From contig NZ_SNXY01000007.1 of assembly GCF_004362745.1 (NCBI RefSeq), forward strand, positions 558,001 through 622,000: a stretch of 64,000 nt of DNA, given 5' to 3'. A model generated the notes under the pieces. It was not told the DNA's origin, did not search any database, and saw only the letters and a program-made list of their open reading frames with translations. This stretch comes from Oharaeibacter diazotrophicus (GTDB lineage Bacteria > Pseudomonadota > Alphaproteobacteria > Rhizobiales > Pleomorphomonadaceae). This document shows positions 1 to 9,284 of this stretch, piece after piece. How positions within the stretch are numbered: position 1 is the first letter of the stretch; every line of letters begins with the position of its first letter. Made by a program: the position numbers and the translations under genes.

Positions 1-2
1 CG

Positions 3-2003
3 AACCTGCTTGCAATGCCGGAGCCGCAGCAGCAGGCCGATGCGGTGCGCGAGCACATCGAGGCGCTGGAACGCGAGCTCGACCTGGTCGACAAGTCGGC
101 GCTGGCGCAGCGGATCGCCGCCGAGGTGCGCAAGCTCGAGGAAGAGGCGACGCGCCAGGGCACCGAAGCGACCGAGGCGCAGAGGGCGGCGGTGGCGGCC
201 CTGGTGACGGCGATCGACGCCAAGGCGCGGGCGACGGAGGACGCGAAGCGGCGCGAGGAAGAGGCGATCGAGGCGACGCGACGGGCGGCGGACAGCGCGC
301 GCGGGCTCGGCCGCGACTTCTTCGGCGGACTGCTGTCGGACCTCGAGCGCGGCGTCGACCTCTTCGACGCGCTCGGCGACGCCCTCGACCGGTTCGCGAG
401 CCGCCTCCTCGACATGGCGCTCGACGACGTGTTCGACGCGCTGTTCCCGGATCCGTCGCAAGCCGGAGCGGCACCGCAGAGCCGTCTCGGCGGCCTCGTC
501 TCCTATCTCTTCGGCGACCGGCCGGCTCCGGCCGGCGCCGCAGCCGGATCGGCGCCGACTTCGGCGACCGGTGCTGCGCCGGTCGCCGCCGTTTCCGCGG
601 CCCTGCGGAGCGATCCGGTCGATTTCGGGCGCCTCGTGGTCCCGGGCGCCTCGGCGGACACGCTGAGGGACGGCCGGTCGCTCAACCCGGCCGCCGCGTG
701 GCGGGCGCTGAAGGGAATGGGATACTCCGACGTCCACGCGGCGGCGGCCCTCGGCAATTGGCGGCAGGAGAGCGGGCTCAGGCTCGACGCCTGGAACGCG
801 AACGAAAAGGCCTTCGGCCTCGAACAGTGGCGGGGAGACCGGCTCGACAATCTGGCGACGGTCGCCGACCGGATGAAGGTGTCGGCGCTCGACCCGCGGG
901 CGCAGCTCGCCCATTTCGACGCCGAGATTCGCGGTGTCGTCGGCACGGAAGGGCGCTTCGGCCGGGACTTCCTGGCCGCGCGGGACCTCGAGGGGGCGAA
1001 TCAAGCGCTGAAGCGGGTGATCCGCTACGGCGACGACAGCGAGGGGACGCGGCTCGGCTACGCGCGCGAGTATCTGGCGCGCTACGGTGGTCAGGCCGCC
1101 CCGCCGACGGTCGACCCCGAGGCCATCCAAGCGCTGCAGCAGCTCGGCGGGAGCGCGCGGACCTCGGCCGAGGCGGTGGCCGGCCTCGGCAGCGGGGCCG
1201 ACGACGCGGCCAAGGTGCTGGCCGACGCCTTTTCCCCTTCCGACGCGGTCGCGAAGGCCGCGGCCCCGTCTCCGGCGAGCGCTCCGGCGGGCGGCGCCGA
1301 CCCGGCGGCGAGCCTCGGGCAGCTGTTCCAGAACCTGTTCCAGGGAATCGGCGGCATCTTCTCCTCGCTGATCGGCTTGATCACGTCGGCCCTCGGCGGC
1401 GGCGGGGCCGGCGGCGGCCTCGGCGGCTTCCTCGGCGCGATCCTCGGCCTGTTCGGGGCCTCGCCCAAGGCGCGCGGCGGCCGGTTCCAGACCGGACAGC
1501 CGCTGCTCGTCGGCGAGGAGGGCCCGGAGCTGATCAAGCCGGACTTCGCCGGCGAAGTCGTCACGGCGCCGGCGACGGAACGGGCGATCGAGGAGGCGGA
1601 GAGGCGGCGGACGATGGAACCGATCCCGGCGGTCGGCCTCGCCGGATGGCGCAGCCTGCGCTCGCGCGAGGTGGAGCGCGAGATGACGATGGCCGAGGAC
1701 GCGCGCAAGTCCTTCGCGATGCGCCGGGATTACGGCCTCTCCGGCGGCGACCCCTTTGGCGGGGTCGGCCTGAAGGCGATGTTTCCTGCGGCGCAGACGC
1801 CCGTCCGGCCGGTGTTCCAGACGGTGGTGGAGAACAACACCGGCGCCAAGGTGGAGACGCGCGAGGAAGACGACGGCATGGGCGGGCGGCGACAGCGGGT
1901 GGTGATCTCGGAAGCGGTCGCCGATGCGCTGGCCTCCCCCGGGCCGACCCGCCGGACGATGGCGAGCGCGTTCGGGACCCGGCCGAGGATCACCCGGCGA
2001 TGA
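3..2003 (+). CDS. Phage tail tape measure protein, C-terminal part, with tail-lysozyme domain (5'-partial)
   Basis: The frame is open to the left edge, so this is the 3' part of a longer gene; the first ATG (15) is probably internal. About 667 codons are visible. Residues about 10-95 are charged and coiled-coil-like. Around residues 233-350 there is a phage tail lysozyme-like domain (GNWRQESGL, then FGLEQW), expected to open peptidoglycan during DNA entry. A Gly-rich hydrophobic stretch follows at about 445-485 (GGGAGGGLGGFLG), typical of tape measures. The stop overlaps the next start as ATGA, and the following genes keep the lambda H-M-L-K-J order. The tape measure sets tail length and is ejected with the DNA. 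The assignment rests on gene order plus the lysozyme motif. Confidence 0.8.
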   Translation, partial: NLLAMPEPQQQADAVREHIEALERELDLVDKSALAQRIAAEVRKLEEEATRQGTEATEAQRAAVAALVTAIDAKARATEDAKRREEEAIEATRRAADSARGLGRDFFGGLLSDLERGVDLFDALGDALDRFASRLLDMALDDVFDALFPDPSQAGAAPQSRLGGLVSYLFGDRPAPAGAAAGSAPTSATGAAPVAAVSAALRSDPVDFGRLVVPGASADTLRDGRSLNPAAAWRALKGMGYSDVHAAAALGNWRQESGLRLDAWNANEKAFGLEQWRGDRLDNLATVADRMKVSALDPRAQLAHFDAEIRGVVGTEGRFGRDFLAARDLEGANQALKRVIRYGDDSEGTRLGYAREYLARYGGQAAPPTVDPEAIQALQQLGGSARTSAEAVAGLGSGADDAAKVLADAFSPSDAVAKAAAPSPASAPAGGADPAASLGQLFQNLFQGIGGIFSSLIGLITSALGGGGAGGGLGGFLGAILGLFGASPKARGGRFQTGQPLLVGEEGPELIKPDFAGEVVTAPATERAIEEAERRRTMEPIPAVGLAGWRSLRSREVEREMTMAEDARKSFAMRRDYGLSGGDPFGGVGLKAMFPAAQTPVRPVFQTVVENNTGAKVETREEDDGMGGRRQRVVISEAVADALASPGPTRRTMASAFGTRPRITRR

Positions 2004-2422
2004 CGATCCCGGTCTATCCGGACGACCTGCCGCGGCCGCTGCGGGACGGCTACGGACGGGTCTTTCCGGACGGGCGCGCGCGGGCGCAACAGGATGCCGG
2101 ACCGCCGCGCAGCGTCCGCCGGTTCTCGTCGGCGGCGCAGCGGGTGTCCCTGGTGACGACGCTGACGCGGGACCAGGGCGCGCGGCTGCTGCGCTTCTGG
2201 GTCGAGGACACGGCGGGCGGCTCGCTGCCGTTCCTGATGCCCGACCCGACCGCGCACGGCTGGCCGCTGCTGACCGCCGCCGGCACGCCGCTCCTGACCG
2301 AGGCGGGCGCGCCCATCCTGCTCGGCGCGTGGTGGCTGGTGCTGTTCGGCGACCAGCCGCCCCAGGAGGCGGCAACCGGGATCCGATTCCGGTACTCGTT
2401 CACCGTGGCGGTGATGCCGTGA
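2000..2422 (+). CDS. Phage minor tail protein (lambda M position)
   Basis: A 140-residue protein starting at the ATG that overlaps the tape measure stop (ATGA). The frame is open far upstream, but translational coupling supports this short start. There is no signal peptide or membrane segment. It contains conserved-looking blocks such as YPDDLPRPLRDGYG near the N-terminus and an aromatic-rich C-terminal half. By position between the tape measure and the NlpC/P60 peptidase it should be a tail-tip baseplate component that links the tube to the tip. I recognise the context and the general type of protein, not a characterised family member. Confidence 0.65.
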   Translation: MTIPVYPDDLPRPLRDGYGRVFPDGRARAQQDAGPPRSVRRFSSAAQRVSLVTTLTRDQGARLLRFWVEDTAGGSLPFLMPDPTAHGWPLLTAAGTPLLTEAGAPILLGAWWLVLFGDQPPQEAATGIRFRYSFTVAVMP

Positions 2423-2940
2423 GGGTCGTCTCGCTCGCCGCGCGCCGCTCGGCCGAGGATGCCGCCTCGGACGAAGTCGAGGTCGTGCTGATGCGCTTCT
2501 CCGGCGGGCCGCTCGCCGAGCCCGTGCTGCTCTCGACCGATCCGACGGCGCGGCTCGCCGACGACCCGCTGACCTACGGCACGCGGTCGCGCTGGCAGTC
2601 GACGGCACGCGAGGACTACCTGTTCGTCCCCGCCCGGGCGGTCCTGCCGGACGACCAGGACGACCAGCCGCCGGCGGCGAGCGTGATGATCGACATCCTC
2701 GACGCCGCGATGGTGGAGCCGCTGCGCTCCTTCGTCGAGCGTTCGGTACAGGTCGACGTGGCGGTGGTGCTCGCCTCGTCGCCCGATGCCGTCGAAGCCG
2801 AATGGCGCGGCCTCTGGCTGCTCGCCGTCGACGGCGACGCCGGCATGATGACGCTGACGATCGGCCGCGAGGACGAGACCGGGGAACCGCATTCGGCTCT
2901 GCGGATGACGCGCGAGATCGCGCCAGGGCTGCATCGGTGA
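2419..2940 (+). CDS. Phage minor tail protein, DUF1833-like (lambda L position)
   Basis: A 173-residue protein. The GTG start lies in a GTGA overlap with the preceding stop; the open frame begins earlier, but the overlap gives a compact tail-gene series. The sequence resembles the DUF1833 group of siphovirus tail proteins (EVEVVLMRFSGG near the start, then YLFVPARAVLP, then LRMTREIAPGLHR at the end). It sits directly upstream of the NlpC/P60 gene, as L precedes K in lambda, so a role in tail-tip assembly is inferred. No enzymatic motif is visible. Confidence 0.65.
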   Translation: MRVVSLAARRSAEDAASDEVEVVLMRFSGGPLAEPVLLSTDPTARLADDPLTYGTRSRWQSTAREDYLFVPARAVLPDDQDDQPPAASVMIDILDAAMVEPLRSFVERSVQVDVAVVLASSPDAVEAEWRGLWLLAVDGDAGMMTLTIGREDETGEPHSALRMTREIAPGLHR

Positions 2941-3368
2941 GCGCCCCGCCGTCGGTCCTGGACTGGGCGAGCCGCTACGTCGGCCTGCCCTTCGCCGACC
3001 ACGGACGGACGGCCGAGGGCTGCGACTGCTGGGGGTTGGTCCGGCTGGTCTACGAGGCCGAACTCGGGATCGCGCTGCCCTCGTTCGAGGGCGTCTATGC
3101 CTCGGCCGAGGAACTCGCAGCGATCGGCGCGGCGGTGCGCGGCGAGCGCGACGGCGCCGGCTTCGGGCTCGTCGCCGCGGCCGCGCCCTTCGACCTCGCG
3201 CTGTTCCGGGTGCGGCGGTTCGAGGCGCACGTCGGCGTGGTGGTCGACCCGCGGCGAGAGGTGATGTTGCACATGGTGTTCGGGGAGCGCGCGGTGATCG
3301 AGACCTGGACGGCGCCGGCGTGGCGGTCGCGGCTCGTCGGCTTCCATCGTCACGAGGCGGTGCGGTGA
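2937..3368 (+). CDS. NlpC/P60-family tail peptidase (lambda K position)
   Basis: A 143-residue protein with a GTG start overlapping the previous stop. The papain-like NlpC/P60 signature is clear: GCDCWGLVRLVY carries the nucleophile Cys31 and EAHVGVVV carries the catalytic His98. The size fits a stand-alone peptidase domain. In siphoviruses such proteins sit in the tail tip and cleave peptide cross-links of murein during DNA injection. The stop overlaps the GTG of the next gene, so four consecutive tail genes are translationally coupled. Confidence 0.85.
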   Translation: MSAPPSVLDWASRYVGLPFADHGRTAEGCDCWGLVRLVYEAELGIALPSFEGVYASAEELAAIGAAVRGERDGAGFGLVAAAAPFDLALFRVRRFEAHVGVVVDPRREVMLHMVFGERAVIETWTAPAWRSRLVGFHRHEAVR

Positions 3369-6300
3369 CGGCGCTCGTGCCGGCCGCGCCGACGGCTCCG
3401 GTCACCGTCATGCCCGGGCTCGACCCGGCGACGGGCCGACGGGTGATGACGGTGGCGGCGGGACGGACGATCCTCGACATCGTCCGCGAGGCGTTCCCGC
3501 GGGCCGACGAGAGGCTGCTCGGCAGTCTCCGGGTGGTGCTGGTGACGCCGCACGGGTCGCTCGTGGCGGAGCGATCGTCGTGGGCGACCTGGCGGGTGCG
3601 GGCGGGCGTGCATCTGGTGATCCGCGTCGTCCCGCAGTCGGGGCAACTGTCGTCGATCCTCCAGATCGTGGTGCTGGTGTTCGCCTTTGCGCTCGCATGG
3701 TACTTCGGGCCGGGTCTCGCGACGGCGCTCGGGATCACCGAGACGACGGCGAAGGGCGCGATCATGGCCGGGGCGATGTTCGCCGGGCAGGCGCTGCTCG
3801 CGGCGCTGATCCCGCCGCCGAAGGCCGACGAAGAGCCAAAGCGCTACTCGATCTCCGGCACGCAGAACCGCTCGAATCCCGGCGGACCGCTGCCGGTGCT
3901 CTACGGGCGCCTCAGGATCTGGCCGCTCTACTTCGCGCCGCCCTATACCGAGGTCGTCGGCGACCAGCAGTACATCCGCTTCGTCCTGGTGATCTCGGTC
4001 GGGCGGGTCTCGATGACCGACTGGCGGGTCGGCGACACGCCGATCTCCGAATACGACGGGATCGAGATGGAGACGCGGGAGGGTGTCGCGGGCGACGACC
4101 CGATCACGTTCTATCCCGAGCAGGTGGTCGAGGAACAGCTGTCGCTCGAACTGCGCCGGCCGCTGCCGCGCGACGACGCCGGCAAGGTGATCGACGGCGA
4201 CCCGATCGACAAGCCCGAGGTGCGCTACACCGCCTCGGACGCCGCGTCGGCCTGCGTAGTGCTCGCCTATCCCTCCGGCCTCTCCGACTGGAACAAGACC
4301 GGCAAGAAGCGGCGGATGATATCGCAGGTCCGGATCCGCTGGCGGGCGGTGGGGGCGGGGACCTGGACGGAGGAGACGACGATCGACCTGTCGCGCTCGA
4401 CGACGCAGCCCTTCTTCGTCGCGCACCGGTGGGCGTTTCCGGCGCGCGGCTCCTACGAAGTCGAATGCATGCGCATGATCCGGGAGGCGAAGGACGGCGG
4501 GCGCGCGATCGACAAGGTGATGTGGGCGGCGCTGCAGACCTTCCGGCCGGAGAGCCCGATCAACGCGCCGGTGCCGCTCGCCCTCGCCGCCGTGCGGGTC
4601 AAGGCGACCTATCAGCTCAACGGCCAACTCGGGGCCTTCAACTGTATCGCCGCCCGCATCGCACCGGACTGGGACGCGGGGGCAGAGGCCTGGGTGACGC
4701 GGGAGACGCGCTCGCCGGCGGCGGCCTACCGGGTCGGTCTGCAAGGCCCGCAGCGCGCCTATCCGGTGACGGACGGCGGGATCGACCTCGCCGCGGTCGC
4801 CGACTGGGCGGCGTGGTGCGCGGCGAAGAACCTCCGGTACGACCGGTGGGTGACGGAGGAGATCTCGGCCCGCGACGCGCTGATCGAGATCGCCGCCGCC
4901 GGCCGGGCGAGCCCGCGGCACGACGGCTTGCGCTGGGGCGTGGTGATCGACCGCCCGACCGACGTGGTGGTGGACCACATCGGGCCGCGGGTGTCGAGCG
5001 GGTTCCGGTGGCGCAGGAACTACGTGCGGTTCCCGGACGCGTTCAGGATCTCGTTCTTGGACGAGACCAACAAGTGGCAGTCGTCCGAGCGCCTGGTGCC
5101 GTGGCCGGGGCACATCGGCGACATCGTGGTGACCGAAGATCTCGCGATCCCGGGCAAGACGCATCCCGACGAGATCTGGATAGAGGCGAGGCGGCGGCAA
5201 TACGAGCTGATCCACCGCCCCGAGACGCTGCAGACGGAGACGCCGGGCGCGGTCAGGGTGGTGACCCGCGGCGATCAGATCGCGGTGTCGCAGGTGACGG
5301 TGCAGCGGGTGCACCGGGACGCCCGGGTCAAGGGTGTCGCGGGGCGCCGGGTCTGGCTCGACGAGGACGTCGCGATCGAGGCCGGCGGCTGGGCGATGCG
5401 CTGGCGCGTCTTCGCCGACGAGGAGGACGCGATCGGCTCCAGCGTCGCCGCGACCCTCGCCGAGGGCGCGGGGACGCACCGGGCCGTCACGCTCACCGGC
5501 GCCGGCCCGGTGCCGCGGGCGGGCGACTACGTCCACCTCGGGCCGGCGGGGTCGGAGACGCGGATGTGCCGGGCCACCGGCCTCGAGCGGGCCGAGGGTA
5601 ACGGCGTGATCCTCCATCTCGTCGACGCGGCGCCGGAGATCGACGCGGCGACGGACGCCGAGGTGCCGCCGGAATGGACCGGCCGGGTCGGCAGTCCGAT
5701 CGGATCGGTCACGGCTGTGCCAGCAGCGGCGGTGTTCCGGACGGTCGCGACCGGCCTCGCCGGCACCGACGACCCGAACGGGCTCGACGTCGAGGTGGCG
5801 CCGGGGATCGGGAGCGCCGCGATCGTCGGGTCGTTCGAGCTCCAGCACCGCCTCGCCGGTGCGACTGACTGGCTGGTGCGCACCATCGCGGCGGCGAGCG
5901 GCAGCGCCTCGGTGCCCGGATACCTCGCCGGCGATGCGGTCGAGCTGCGGGTGCGCGCGGTCAGCATCTACGCGATCCCGGGCCCGTGGTCGGCGACCGT
6001 GTCGGTGGTGATCGGCGCAGACGGCGACCCGCTGCCGGCGGTGACGAGCCTCTCGGTCAACCGTATCACCGACGCGTGGTCGCTCGTCTGGTCGGTCGAG
6101 GCCGGCGAGGACCTCGCCGAGATCGAGGGCGTCGCCGTCAGGGCGCGCGGTGGGACGTGGACCTCCTTCGACGATCTCTCGGCGCTGGCGAGCCCGGTGA
6201 CGACGTCGCCCTGGGTGACGGCGGAGCCGCCGAGCGACGGCGGCATCTACACATTCGGCGCCGCGGCGGTGGCGAGCGACGGCCGCCTCGGGACGGCGCT

Positions 6301-6403
6301 CCTGGTGCAGGTCTCCGGCACGGCGAGCGCCGACGAGATCGTCGGGCTCGACGACGGCGAGGTGCTCGCCGACGACGACGGCGCGTGGATCTCGGGAGGG
6401 TGA
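3365..6403 (+). CDS. Phage tail tip / host-specificity protein (J-like)
   Basis: About 1012 residues from a GTG that overlaps the preceding stop. Residues about 96-155 are hydrophobic (LQIVVLVFAFALAWYFG) and are followed by the hallmark of tail-tip J proteins, SNPGGPLPVLYGRLR at about 165-185. The middle part is the baseplate/hub region. The C-terminal 250 residues read as fibronectin-type beta domains (PAVTSLSVNRITDAWSLVWS). J-like proteins form the central fibre hub and contact the host receptor. Position after the NlpC peptidase and before the fibre genes supports this. The length matches the family (about 1000-1300 residues). Confidence 0.85.
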   Translation: MTALVPAAPTAPVTVMPGLDPATGRRVMTVAAGRTILDIVREAFPRADERLLGSLRVVLVTPHGSLVAERSSWATWRVRAGVHLVIRVVPQSGQLSSILQIVVLVFAFALAWYFGPGLATALGITETTAKGAIMAGAMFAGQALLAALIPPPKADEEPKRYSISGTQNRSNPGGPLPVLYGRLRIWPLYFAPPYTEVVGDQQYIRFVLVISVGRVSMTDWRVGDTPISEYDGIEMETREGVAGDDPITFYPEQVVEEQLSLELRRPLPRDDAGKVIDGDPIDKPEVRYTASDAASACVVLAYPSGLSDWNKTGKKRRMISQVRIRWRAVGAGTWTEETTIDLSRSTTQPFFVAHRWAFPARGSYEVECMRMIREAKDGGRAIDKVMWAALQTFRPESPINAPVPLALAAVRVKATYQLNGQLGAFNCIAARIAPDWDAGAEAWVTRETRSPAAAYRVGLQGPQRAYPVTDGGIDLAAVADWAAWCAAKNLRYDRWVTEEISARDALIEIAAAGRASPRHDGLRWGVVIDRPTDVVVDHIGPRVSSGFRWRRNYVRFPDAFRISFLDETNKWQSSERLVPWPGHIGDIVVTEDLAIPGKTHPDEIWIEARRRQYELIHRPETLQTETPGAVRVVTRGDQIAVSQVTVQRVHRDARVKGVAGRRVWLDEDVAIEAGGWAMRWRVFADEEDAIGSSVAATLAEGAGTHRAVTLTGAGPVPRAGDYVHLGPAGSETRMCRATGLERAEGNGVILHLVDAAPEIDAATDAEVPPEWTGRVGSPIGSVTAVPAAAVFRTVATGLAGTDDPNGLDVEVAPGIGSAAIVGSFELQHRLAGATDWLVRTIAAASGSASVPGYLAGDAVELRVRAVSIYAIPGPWSATVSVVIGADGDPLPAVTSLSVNRITDAWSLVWSVEAGEDLAEIEGVAVRARGGTWTSFDDLSALASPVTTSPWVTAEPPSDGGIYTFGAAAVASDGRLGTALLVQVSGTASADEIVGLDDGEVLADDDGAWISGG

Positions 6404-6410
6404 GGGCGAG

Positions 6411-7610
6411 ATGACGACGATCCGCAAGATCGTGGACATGACGGCCGCGACGGTGATGGCCGACGCGGATGCGCTGGTGGTGCGCCAGGCGGCTGCGTCG
6501 GGTGGGCGGAAGCTCACGCTCTCGACGCTGTTCGGCTATCTCCGCGGCAAGTTCGCGGGAGCGCCGATCCTGGTCGGCGAGGGCGGCACCGGTTCCCGCA
6601 CGCCGGCAAGTGCGCGCCGCGCGCTCGGGCTCGCGGTGCCGAACGTGCCCAAGCGGCGCCGGTTGACCGGATCGGCGTGGCTGTCGTCGACGAGCGCTGC
6701 CGACAACGACTGGCGGGCGGTGTGCTGGGCGGCCGAACTCGGCCTGTTCGTGGCCGTCGGTGCCTCCGGTACCGGCAACCGGGTGATGACCTCGCCGGAC
6801 GGGGTCACCTGGACGGCGCGAACGAGCGCCGCCGACAACAACTGGCGCGCGGTCTGCTGGTCGCCCGACCTCGGCCTGTTGGTCGCCGTCGGCGACAGCG
6901 GCAGCGGGAACCGGGTGATGACCTCGCCGGACGGGATCACCTGGACGGCCCGCGCCTCGGCCGCCGACGGTGGCTGGTACGCGGTGTGCTGGTCGCCGCA
7001 GCTCGCCCTGTTCGTGGCGGTCGGCTACGGCACGGTCTCGACCCAGATCATGACCTCGCCGGACGGGATCACCTGGACGACCCGCACGTCGCCGAGCGCG
7101 AACCAGTGGTTCTCGGTGGACTGGTCTGCCGAGCTCGGCCTGTTCGTCGCGGTCTCGGTCGATGGTGGCACGAACCAGGTGATGACCTCGCCGGACGGAA
7201 CCACGTGGTCGTTGCGCTCGGTGCCGGCGTCGAGGTCGTGGACGCGGGTGCGCTGGTCGGCCGAGCTCGGGATCTTCCTCGCGGTGGCAGCCTCCGGGAC
7301 GGGCACGCGCGCGATGACTTCGCCCGACGGCGTCACGTGGACGCTCCGGACCACGGCGGCGGACAACACCTGGTACGGGCTCGCATGGGCACCCGAAATC
7401 GGCCTGTGGGCCGCCGTCTCCTCCGACGGCACCGTCATGACGTCGCCGGACGGGGTCGTCTGGACCTCCGGGACGTCGCCGGCGGTGCTGGCCTATCGCT
7501 CGCTGGCGTGGTCGTCCGAGCTCGGCGTCTACGCCGCGATCGCCAGCAGCGGCACCGGCAACCGCGCGATGACGTCTGTCTCGGCGCACGCGATCACCTA
7601 CAGGAGCTGA
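6411..7610 (+). CDS. Phage tail-associated beta-propeller-like repeat protein
   Basis: A 399-residue protein. After an N-terminal segment of about 85 residues (possibly a particle-attachment domain) it contains about seven tandem units of about 45 residues. Each unit has a WxAVCW-like strand, LGLFVAV, and MTSPDGVTWT; six carry the SPDG-x-TW/VW core and the last is degenerate. The core resembles the Asp-box of sialidase and BNR propellers but is one residue shorter. Seven units suggest a seven-bladed beta-propeller. It lies 7 bp after the tip gene and 1 bp before the next gene, so it is probably a distal fibre or receptor-binding component. The fold and the sugar-binding role are inferences. 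Confidence 0.6.
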   Translation: MTTIRKIVDMTAATVMADADALVVRQAAASGGRKLTLSTLFGYLRGKFAGAPILVGEGGTGSRTPASARRALGLAVPNVPKRRRLTGSAWLSSTSAADNDWRAVCWAAELGLFVAVGASGTGNRVMTSPDGVTWTARTSAADNNWRAVCWSPDLGLLVAVGDSGSGNRVMTSPDGITWTARASAADGGWYAVCWSPQLALFVAVGYGTVSTQIMTSPDGITWTTRTSPSANQWFSVDWSAELGLFVAVSVDGGTNQVMTSPDGTTWSLRSVPASRSWTRVRWSAELGIFLAVAASGTGTRAMTSPDGVTWTLRTTAADNTWYGLAWAPEIGLWAAVSSDGTVMTSPDGVVWTSGTSPAVLAYRSLAWSSELGVYAAIASSGTGNRAMTSVSAHAITYRS

Positions 7611-7611
7611 C

Positions 7612-7989
7612 ATGGCCGACCTGACGACCCGGGTGGTGCACCACCGTATCGTGATCACCCTCGCCGACGACGGTGCGATGGCCGGCGCGGTGATCGAGCG
7701 CTCCCTCCAACATCTCGTCGCCGGTACCGTCTATCGCGACGACAAGATCGCCCCGCTGGTGCTCGGTGCCGACGGCACGCCCTCGCTCGCCGCGGTGATG
7801 AGCGAGGCCGAAGCGGCGACGCTGGCCTCGGCGAGCCGGATGGCCGAGGACCTCGCGGCGCGCGACGCCGAACTCGCGGCGCTGCGGGCGGAGCTCGCGA
7901 CGAAGGCAGCGGAGGCGACCGGCCTCGCGCGGCAGGTAGCCATCCTGACCGCCCAGATCGATGCGCTGACGGCCCCGTCGACGGTCTGA
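7612..7989 (+). CDS. Small phage tail-region protein with C-terminal coiled coil
   Basis: A 125-residue protein starting 1 bp after the preceding stop. The N-terminal half is compact and beta-rich (VVHHRIVITLADDGAMAGA). Residues about 60-120 form an alanine-rich amphipathic helix with regular leucine and alanine spacing (AARDAELAALRAELATKAAE), expected to be a coiled coil. I do not recognise a family. Its place between fibre genes suggests a fibre connector or chaperone, which is inference only. Confidence 0.55.
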   Translation: MADLTTRVVHHRIVITLADDGAMAGAVIERSLQHLVAGTVYRDDKIAPLVLGADGTPSLAAVMSEAEAATLASASRMAEDLAARDAELAALRAELATKAAEATGLARQVAILTAQIDALTAPSTV

Positions 7990-8014
7990 CGCCGCCCACG
8001 AACAGGAAGACATC

Positions 8015-9271
8015 ATGAGCAACACCGGTGCCGGGGTCGGTTCGCCGAATCTCCCGAGGGCTTCGCTCGTCGACGAGGTCATGGGTCACCACGTGGTCGG
8101 CGGCGTCGCCACCACGGTCAGGATCACCACCGCGGACCTCTCCGCCCAGGTCGCCGAGGCGATCGCGATCGACCGAACCGCGCCCAAGGTCTACGCGACC
8201 TGGGCGGGTTCCGGTGCATTGGCGCTGGCGGCGCAGACGCCCGGCGCCGCGAACCTCGGCGCTCAGATCCCCGACACCGACACCGGCACGCACGTCGATC
8301 CGGTGACCGGCCTGACCGTGGCGAACGCGGGCTTCTACGCGTCCGCCCCGAAGGTCGGCGGTGGCTTCGGCTATCAGTGGATCGCCCCGACCGGCCTCGC
8401 CCAGAAGGCGGCGGCGACCGCGCTCGACGCCGAGACGGCGGCGCGGATCGCAGGCGATGCCGATCTTTCCGCCGAGGTCGCCGACCTCGACGGGCGGGCG
8501 AGCGTCGCCGAGGCGCGACTTTCCAGCGTGGAGGCGGCGAATGGTTCCGCCTTCCTGCGTCTCTCCGGTGCCGAGACGCGCCTCCTCGGGGTCGAAGCGG
8601 CGACCGCCGCCGCCGCCGCGGAGATCTCGGCGGCGCGTGGCGGAGAGGCGAGCCTCGACGCCCGCGCCGATGCCGTCGAGGCGCGGGTCGCCGCGGTCGA
8701 GGCGGCGGCGGCGCTGTGGCGGGCGGCGACGGCCGCCGCAAGCGGGCTCGACGAGCGCCCGGGCGACGCACCGTGGTGCTTCTCCGCCGACCTCGCCGGC
8801 GCCTTCGACGACAAGGTCCCGCTCGACGGCGCGCTGGTGCGCGAGAGCGCCGACGGTCTCGTCGTCGAGCTCCAGGGCGAGGCGACGGTTTCCCCGCGCC
8901 GCGTCTGGCGTCTCGAACCGGGACGCGTGTTCACGGTCACCGCCGCCGTCCGCCGTGCGGTCGATCCGGTCGACCCGGCGATCGACGCCGTGGAACTCGG
9001 TCTCGTCGCGCTGACCAGCGCGAAGGCGCTGATGCCGATCGCGCCGGTGGTTCTGGTGCGATCCGAGAACCTCTTCGCCATCGACGGCCGGGTGCTCTTG
9101 TCGGCGACCGTCGCAGGCGAGGCGGGCACCGACATCGACGTCGTCTGGCCGGCGGGCGTGGTCTACGCGGCCGTGTACGTCCGCACCTTCGGCGGCACGC
9201 ATCGGACGCAGGTCGAGACGATCCGGGTCGAGGACACCACCATGCTGGCCCTCGTGGCCGGCGCGCTCTGA
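8015..9271 (+). CDS. Phage tail fibre protein with coiled-coil shaft
   Basis: A 418-residue protein. The N-terminal about 110 residues are globular. Residues about 125-245 show repeated heptad-like units rich in Ala and Glu (VEARVAAVEAAAALW, ARLSSVEAANG), as in trimeric fibre shafts. The C-terminal about 170 residues are again globular and beta-rich, and could contact the receptor. It is followed 13 bp later by the tailspike gene. Assignment as a fibre rests on the domain pattern and neighbours; no enzymatic motif was seen. Confidence 0.6.
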   Translation: MSNTGAGVGSPNLPRASLVDEVMGHHVVGGVATTVRITTADLSAQVAEAIAIDRTAPKVYATWAGSGALALAAQTPGAANLGAQIPDTDTGTHVDPVTGLTVANAGFYASAPKVGGGFGYQWIAPTGLAQKAAATALDAETAARIAGDADLSAEVADLDGRASVAEARLSSVEAANGSAFLRLSGAETRLLGVEAATAAAAAEISAARGGEASLDARADAVEARVAAVEAAAALWRAATAAASGLDERPGDAPWCFSADLAGAFDDKVPLDGALVRESADGLVVELQGEATVSPRRVWRLEPGRVFTVTAAVRRAVDPVDPAIDAVELGLVALTSAKALMPIAPVVLVRSENLFAIDGRVLLSATVAGEAGTDIDVVWPAGVVYAAVYVRTFGGTHRTQVETIRVEDTTMLALVAGAL

Positions 9272-9284
9272 CGGAGAATCCGAA

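Noticed and set aside
3350-6517. Long leftward frame of about 1055 codons opposite the tail-tip gene
   Set aside because: Composition is Arg/His/Asp-rich without domains; a mirror frame of the real rightward gene.
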